Positions 30,071 to 34,675 of a DNA stretch of 34,675 nucleotides are shown here, piece by piece. This DNA comes from an uncultured Lachnospiraceae bacterium. Lineage in GTDB: Bacteria > Bacillota_A > Clostridia > Lachnospirales > Lachnospiraceae. The stretch lies in the NCBI GenBank assembly GCA_910585355.1, contig CAJUDN010000001.1:33005-67679 (forward strand). The letters are read 5' to 3'. Positions within the stretch are counted from its first letter, which is position 1, and every line of letters begins with the position of its first letter. The translations under genes were made by a program, and so were the position numbers. A model generated the notes under the pieces. The model saw only the letters and a list, made by a program, of their open reading frames with translations. It made no database searches and had not been told where the DNA came from.

Positions 30071-31162
30071 ATGTATGATTTTTTGCTAGTCGGAGCAGGG
30101 CTTTTTAACGCTGTGATTGCACATGAGGCGCATAAGGCAGGGAAAACCTGTCTGGTATTGGAAAAGAGACCGCATATCGGCGGTAACTGCTATACAGAAA
30201 CGATAGCGGACATTGTGGTACATACCTATGGAGCGCATATATTCCGTACCAGTGATGAACGAATTTGGAAATATATCAATCAATTTGCGGAGTTTAATCA
30301 TTTTATCAATTCGCCCATTGCGAACTTTCGTGGTGAAATATACAATTTGCCCTTTAATATGAACACATTTTCAAAGATGTGGGGAATTGCATCGCCGGAA
30401 GAAGCAAAACAGATGATTGAAAAACAGGCAGCGGAAGCCGACGGTGATTCTGATAATCTGGAACATCACGCAATTTCTCTGGTTGGAAGGGATATTTATG
30501 AAAAGCTGATTCGTGGGTATACGGAAAAACAGTGGGGAAGACCCTGCAAAGAGCTCCCGGCATCCATTATGCAGCGAATTCCGGTTCGTTTTCGTTATGA
30601 TAATAATTACTACGAAGATATTTTTCAGGGAATTCCTATCGGCGGATATACGCCTATTATGGAACAAATGTTTGCAGGCTGTGATTTAGAGCTGGGAACA
30701 GATTACACAAAACACAGAGAGCAGTATTTTTCGAAAGCAGAAAAAATTATTTGCACAGCGCCGATGGATGAATTTTATGGATATGTTTTCGGCGAACTGG
30801 AATATAGAAGTCTGCGTTTTGAGACAGAGCTTGTGGACACGGATAACTACCAGGGAGTAGCGGTGGTCAATTATACAGACAGGGAAACCCCTTATACAAG
30901 GGTGATTGAACATAAACATTTCGAATACGGGAGACAGGAGAAGACTGTTATTTCGAAAGAATACCCGTTGGAGTGGAAAGCGGGAATGGAGCCGTTCTAT
31001 CCAATCAATGATGAAAAGAACCAGAAAAGGTACAGGAAATACCAGAATCTGTCGGGGAGAGAGAGAAATGTCCTGTTCGGCGGACGGTTGGGGATGTATT
31101 CTTACACAGATATGCAGGATACGATCCGAAATGCGCTGAAATTATGGGAAACAATCAGATAG
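30071..31162 (+). CDS. glf: UDP-galactopyranose mutase
   Basis: This 363-residue flavoenzyme interconverts UDP-galactopyranose and UDP-galactofuranose, the donor for galactofuranose in surface polymers. The FAD-binding start DFLLVGAGLFNAVIAHEA, the GGNCYTE motif after EKRPHI, GAHIFRT, the GYTEKQWGRPCKELP block, IPVRFRYDNNYY, and the end FGGRLGMYSYTDMQDTI are all typical of bacterial Glf. Length is normal. It sits between GT2 genes, so the polymer probably contains galactofuranose. Its ribosome binding site (GAGGAAA) lies just after the stop of the preceding gene. Confidence 0.97.
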   Translation: MYDFLLVGAGLFNAVIAHEAHKAGKTCLVLEKRPHIGGNCYTETIADIVVHTYGAHIFRTSDERIWKYINQFAEFNHFINSPIANFRGEIYNLPFNMNTFSKMWGIASPEEAKQMIEKQAAEADGDSDNLEHHAISLVGRDIYEKLIRGYTEKQWGRPCKELPASIMQRIPVRFRYDNNYYEDIFQGIPIGGYTPIMEQMFAGCDLELGTDYTKHREQYFSKAEKIICTAPMDEFYGYVFGELEYRSLRFETELVDTDNYQGVAVVNYTDRETPYTRVIEHKHFEYGRQEKTVISKEYPLEWKAGMEPFYPINDEKNQKRYRKYQNLSGRERNVLFGGRLGMYSYTDMQDTIRNALKLWETIR

Positions 31163-31175
31163 GAGGGTGAAACAG

Positions 31176-32462
31176 ATGGAGGTATTGGTATCCGTTCTGA
31201 TTCCGGTATACAATACAGAAAAATATGTGAGGGAATGTGTAGAAAGCGTCAGAAAGCAAACACTGCATGAGATAGAAATTCTGTGCCTGGATGATGGCTC
31301 TACAGACAGAAGCGCTGAAATTCTGGACGAGCTTGCAACAGAAGATGAGCGGATCCATGTTATACATAAGAAAAATTCCGGTTATGGCAGTACTATGAAT
31401 CTGGGAATCCGGGCGGCGCAGGGAAAATATGTGGGGATTGTGGAGTCGGACGATTATATTGAACCGGGCATGATGAAAGAGCTTTACAGAATAGCAGAAA
31501 CAGAGCAGTGTGATTTTGTCAAATCCGATTTTGCTTTTTTTTGGAAGAAGGAACCAGAACGGGTTTTTGAAGAGGCACATCTTGTGCCGCAAAATGAATT
31601 ATACGGGAGACGTCTGTCCAGAGAGGAAATAAAATCGTTATTCCGGGGGTATATAGCAAATTGTACCGGTGTATACAACAAAAAGTTTCTGATGGAGAAC
31701 CAGATTTTTTATAATGAAACGCCTGGAGCCTCTTATCAGGATCAGGGTTTTTTCTTTCAGGTGATGATGAAAGCGCAGAGAGGATATCTATCTGACCAGA
31801 GTTACTATCGCTACCGGCAGGATAACCTCTCGTCATCTGTAAACAGCAGAGGAAAGGTCTATTGTATTTGTGACGAGCATCGGTTTATCTATCAAAAAGT
31901 ATCTGCAGATGCGGGATTGTCCGGGCAGTACCTTCCTATTTTTTATATGTTCTGTTTTCAGGGGAGTATCTTTAATGTAAGGCGGATTGCCCCGGAATAT
32001 CGACATGAATTTTTAGAAAGAGTACGGTCAGAATATCAGAAACTGAACTTTAGGGGAGAACTGGATTTATCCGCTTTTTATGAAGAAGAGAAAGAGGAGC
32101 TTTCTTTGATTATGGATAATCCAGAGACTTTTCTTGAAAAAATATTCCAAATGCCATTACGGCTGCAGAAAGCGGCAGAAGAATATTCCACTGTAATTAT
32201 TTATGGTGCGGGAGCCAGGGGACATGAAGTATGCGGCTGGTTGAAGGAGACGGGAAAGGCAAACGAAAATTTAATTTATGCGATATCCGATAAGGCGTCC
32301 GAAAAGAGATATAAGGATGGGATTAGAGTAATGAGCATTTATGAACTGGGAGCATATGTACAAAATTCCGCTGTTATAGTAGCGGTGACAAAACGATATC
32401 AGAACGAACTGCTGGATAATTTAAACAGGATTGGATTTCAGAATATCATAACTTTGGATTGA
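31176..32462 (+). CDS. Family 2 glycosyltransferase with C-terminal Rossmann-like module
   Basis: This 428-residue protein has a GT2 domain at about 1-220 (VSVLIPVYNTEKYVRECVES, LDDGSTDRS, ESDDYIEPG). After a helical linker, its last 90 residues form a separate nucleotide-binding-like module beginning VIIYGAGARGHEVCGWL, similar to the N-terminal fold of PglD-type and related sugar-modifying proteins. The next protein carries a similar module, so this is a repeated design. The ATG at 31176 is used because AGGAGGG ends eight bases upstream; the in-frame GTG at 31167 lies within that site. Which donor or acceptor it uses is unknown. Confidence 0.85.
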   Translation: MEVLVSVLIPVYNTEKYVRECVESVRKQTLHEIEILCLDDGSTDRSAEILDELATEDERIHVIHKKNSGYGSTMNLGIRAAQGKYVGIVESDDYIEPGMMKELYRIAETEQCDFVKSDFAFFWKKEPERVFEEAHLVPQNELYGRRLSREEIKSLFRGYIANCTGVYNKKFLMENQIFYNETPGASYQDQGFFFQVMMKAQRGYLSDQSYYRYRQDNLSSSVNSRGKVYCICDEHRFIYQKVSADAGLSGQYLPIFYMFCFQGSIFNVRRIAPEYRHEFLERVRSEYQKLNFRGELDLSAFYEEEKEELSLIMDNPETFLEKIFQMPLRLQKAAEEYSTVIIYGAGARGHEVCGWLKETGKANENLIYAISDKASEKRYKDGIRVMSIYELGAYVQNSAVIVAVTKRYQNELLDNLNRIGFQNIITLD

Positions 32463-32475
32463 AAAGGGAGGATAT

Positions 32476-33774
32476 ATGGGGCAGATTGATATTTCTGTAA
32501 TTATTCCGGTGTATAATGTGGAGAAATATTTGGCAGAATGCCTGGAAAGCGTGATTTCTCAGGATATGGGCAATATAGAGCTGGTTTGTGTAAATGATGG
32601 CTCTAAAGATAGTTCTCTGGATATTCTGAAAGCATATGCCGAAAAGGACGACAGGATCCTTATTATCGAGCAGGAAAACCAGGGGCTTTCCTGTGCCAGA
32701 AACGCGGGAATTGACCGTGCAGGGGGAGAATATATTCTCTTTCTGGACAGCGACGACTGTCTGGCGGAACATGCTTTAAAAGGCATGTACGAAACAGCTG
32801 AGACAGAGGCGTTGGAAATTCTGGCTTATGATGCAGAGTGCTTTTATGAGACAGAGGAACTAAAGAAGAAGGAGTATAAGGATAACTATTATCAGAGAAA
32901 GAGAGAGTATTCCAGGGTGCGGACCGGGGAGGAGCTGTTCTGTGAACTGATGGAAAATGATGATTTCTGCGATGCGGCCTGTCTTCTGTTTATCAGGAGC
33001 AGCTGGCTGAAAAAAACGGGAATCCGTTTCACGCCTGGTATGCTACATGAGGACTGTCCGTTTACTTTTCAGTGTTATATGAAAGTAAAAAGAATCGCCC
33101 ACAGAAAACAGGAATACCTTCGTTACCGGATCAGGAACGATTCTATAATGACATCGGGGCCGTCGTTTGCCAGTCTGCGAGGACGGCTTTTCTGCTACCG
33201 GGAGGTTCTCGGATTCCTGCTGTGCGGCAGCTTTTCAGAGCGGACGGAAGCAGCCGTTTCCAAATTTGTAGAGTTTATCATGTATAACATTAAATATACG
33301 GATTTTGCGCTGAGAGATGTGCAAAAGGAGGAGACGGAACATCTTCCGGCAACAGACAAGCTGCTGATGAAAAGCCTGGATGTGGGGAGGGCAGGACGCT
33401 ATACCATGAATGCGGACATGTATTTGCTGGGCTTTCAGACATTGATACACAGCTGTGAGAGGATTTTGCTGTATGGAGCCGGAAAAATCGGCAGGCTCGT
33501 CTGGAATTATCTTAAGCGGCAGGGTATGAGTGACAAGGTCATCGGTTTTGCAGTCTCGGAAGCGGCCGCCGGTCAGGAGAAAATAGAAGAAAAAGGAATC
33601 CGGCTGATTCGCGAATACAGGGCTGACAGAAGGACGCTGGTGCTTATCACCGCGCGCTGGGATTACCAGAAGACTATGATAAAGAAAGCAGAAGAGGCGG
33701 GATTCCAGAAGATAGACGTCATTGATTTCCGCCTGGAACAAATGCTTCGGCGCCAACAGGATGAGTGGGAGTAA
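32476..33774 (+). CDS. Family 2 glycosyltransferase with C-terminal Rossmann-like module (third GT2)
   Basis: This 432-residue protein begins with a GT2 domain (ISVIIPVYNVEKYLAECLES, VNDGSKDSS, LDSDDCLAEH). Its C-terminal part from about residue 320 contains RILLYGAGKIGRLVWNYLKR, a GxGxxG-like Rossmann start, followed by alternating helices and strands ending near FQKIDVIDFRLEQML. The architecture is the same as the previous gene although the sequences differ, so they probably arose by duplication or recruitment of the same module. GGGAGG precedes the ATG. Two bases after its stop the next gene begins. Confidence 0.85.
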   Translation: MGQIDISVIIPVYNVEKYLAECLESVISQDMGNIELVCVNDGSKDSSLDILKAYAEKDDRILIIEQENQGLSCARNAGIDRAGGEYILFLDSDDCLAEHALKGMYETAETEALEILAYDAECFYETEELKKKEYKDNYYQRKREYSRVRTGEELFCELMENDDFCDAACLLFIRSSWLKKTGIRFTPGMLHEDCPFTFQCYMKVKRIAHRKQEYLRYRIRNDSIMTSGPSFASLRGRLFCYREVLGFLLCGSFSERTEAAVSKFVEFIMYNIKYTDFALRDVQKEETEHLPATDKLLMKSLDVGRAGRYTMNADMYLLGFQTLIHSCERILLYGAGKIGRLVWNYLKRQGMSDKVIGFAVSEAAAGQEKIEEKGIRLIREYRADRRTLVLITARWDYQKTMIKKAEEAGFQKIDVIDFRLEQMLRRQQDEWE

Positions 33775-33776
33775 GA

Positions 33777-34675
33777 ATGGACATTAACCGAAAACTAAAC
33801 GATATTATATTGAAATATCAACTGGATGGAGAGTATCCCAGATTCAGAAAAAAACTTTTGGGCGAAGAGAAGCTGGCAATGTGGGCAGACAAAGCGAAAA
33901 AGGAACGGGTTCTGTGCGTAGGCGCGGATCAGGAGGATATCAATTACTTTTCGCATTTCTTTTTTACCTGTGGGAAGGAATTCTCCTACTGCCTTTTTTC
34001 TGAGATGAAGAAGGAAAAGGCGGGAAAATATGATCGAATTGTGGTCGTTTCCAAAGGGCTGGATGATGAAAAAATAAGTTGGTGCATACAGCATAAGAAG
34101 CCGGTGACGTTTCTTTATGATTATCTGGAGCAGCAGGGGATCTATTGTGAGGATGAGATTCATAGAATCATAGAAATTGATTACAGCAGCAGACTGCTTG
34201 ACGATTTTCCTGCCAGAAAAGGCTGGCGGGAAGCGGTTTTGCTGGAGTTTTATGTGCAGAGGAAGAAGCTGGCTATGGCGGAAGACGGCTGGTATCAGAT
34301 GCATTGCGCCAGAAAACTGTTTTTTTTATCTCTCTATATCCGCAATTTTGTGCAGGCAGAAAAGTACCAAAAACAGCTGTCCGACGCGGGAGATTTATCT
34401 GTTACAAAGGCCTGGGCAGAGATACAGGCTCTTCTGACGGAAATCAGGGACAGACTACATAACGGGAGACAGTCTGATATCGTGATGGTGTGGATGGATG
34501 CGGTAGGCTACGGTACAGGCCAGGACATGCCGTATTTACAGAGACAGATAGAAAACGGAATCAGTTTTGAGAATGCCTTTACGGTTACGCCTCGTACAAA
34601 TCCAACAGCACAGACATTGTTTCTGGGAAAAACATTGATTGATGATGAACTGTATCTGAAAAAAGAAATTCAGGA
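33777..34675 (+). CDS. Rossmann-like plus sulfatase/phosphoglycerol-transferase-like protein, 3' end outside window
   Basis: The first 299 residues are present; the frame is open at the window end. The first 230 residues include RVLCVGADQEDINYFSHFFF, which again resembles a dinucleotide-fold start, then helical sequence without membrane segments. From about residue 233 the sequence DIVMVWMDAVGYGTGQDMPY, with FENAFTVTPRTNPTAQTLF after it, matches the opening of the alkaline phosphatase/sulfatase superfamily (Asp metal ligand, then the TPxT-like region holding the nucleophile Thr). Members in polysaccharide clusters include phosphoglycerol and phosphoethanolamine transferases, but this protein lacks the usual N-terminal membrane helices. 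The ATG is two bases after the upstream stop codon. Confidence 0.65.
   Translation, partial: MDINRKLNDIILKYQLDGEYPRFRKKLLGEEKLAMWADKAKKERVLCVGADQEDINYFSHFFFTCGKEFSYCLFSEMKKEKAGKYDRIVVVSKGLDDEKISWCIQHKKPVTFLYDYLEQQGIYCEDEIHRIIEIDYSSRLLDDFPARKGWREAVLLEFYVQRKKLAMAEDGWYQMHCARKLFFLSLYIRNFVQAEKYQKQLSDAGDLSVTKAWAEIQALLTEIRDRLHNGRQSDIVMVWMDAVGYGTGQDMPYLQRQIENGISFENAFTVTPRTNPTAQTLFLGKTLIDDELYLKKEIQ

Noticed and set aside
23096..34675. Integrative conjugative element or prophage
   Set aside because: Apart from the recombinase, no relaxase, coupling protein, replication, excisionase or phage structural genes are present, and no tRNA target is visible. An invertible element fits better.

Overview
The window looks like a chromosomal segment of a spore-forming, low- to mid-GC Firmicute, most likely a Lachnospiraceae or related gut Clostridia genome. 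The reasons are the neighbouring rpsO and pnp genes, a Spo0E-like gene, strong AGGAGG ribosome binding sites, a DUF1292 protein, a CobO adenosyltransferase and a large cell-surface polysaccharide operon. I cannot resolve the genus. I see no rRNA, tRNA, CRISPR array or transposase.

Bases 1-5300 hold a small catabolic island. On the minus strand are an IlvD/Edd-family dehydratase (cut by the window edge), a DUF6282 TIM-barrel-like hydrolase, a nitrilase-superfamily amidase and a YkvI-type membrane transporter. A LysR regulator is divergent from them. The same ACTTGT element abuts or overlaps the -35 box of all three promoters, which suggests one regulon for an unknown substrate.

Bases 5300-22700 are mostly housekeeping: rpsO, pnp, mgtE, gltX, a UvrD/PcrA-like helicase, cobO, DUF1292, a MATE exporter, ychF, an AbgA-like M20 hydrolase, lgt with a tightly coupled 51-codon Spo0E-like gene, and a membrane protein plus lipoprotein pair. 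The intergenic gaps hold three kinds of structured non-coding element. These are a ~160 bp MITE-like hairpin (two full copies, two fragments), a ~138 bp element with a covarying stem (two copies flanking the AbgA-like gene), and a multi-branched ~150 bp element before mgtE. The mgtE leader also carries a 32-codon upstream ORF rich in alternating proline and acidic residues, and two mutually exclusive hairpins at the mgtE ribosome binding site. This is a candidate translation-based Mg2+ sensor.

Bases 22700-34675 are the accessory part. A complete tyrosine recombinase gene lies between two inverted 29 bp sites with recombinase core-site architecture. It sits directly upstream of a surface polysaccharide/surface protein cluster: a TarI/IspD-like cytidylyltransferase, a membrane-anchored protein, a secreted repeat-poor protein, a propeller-like protein, three family 2 glycosyltransferases, UDP-galactopyranose mutase (glf), and a truncated sulfatase/phosphoglycerol-transferase-like protein. 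The likely product is a galactofuranose-containing polymer. My leading hypothesis is that the recombinase inverts its own gene and so changes transcription into this cluster (phase variation).
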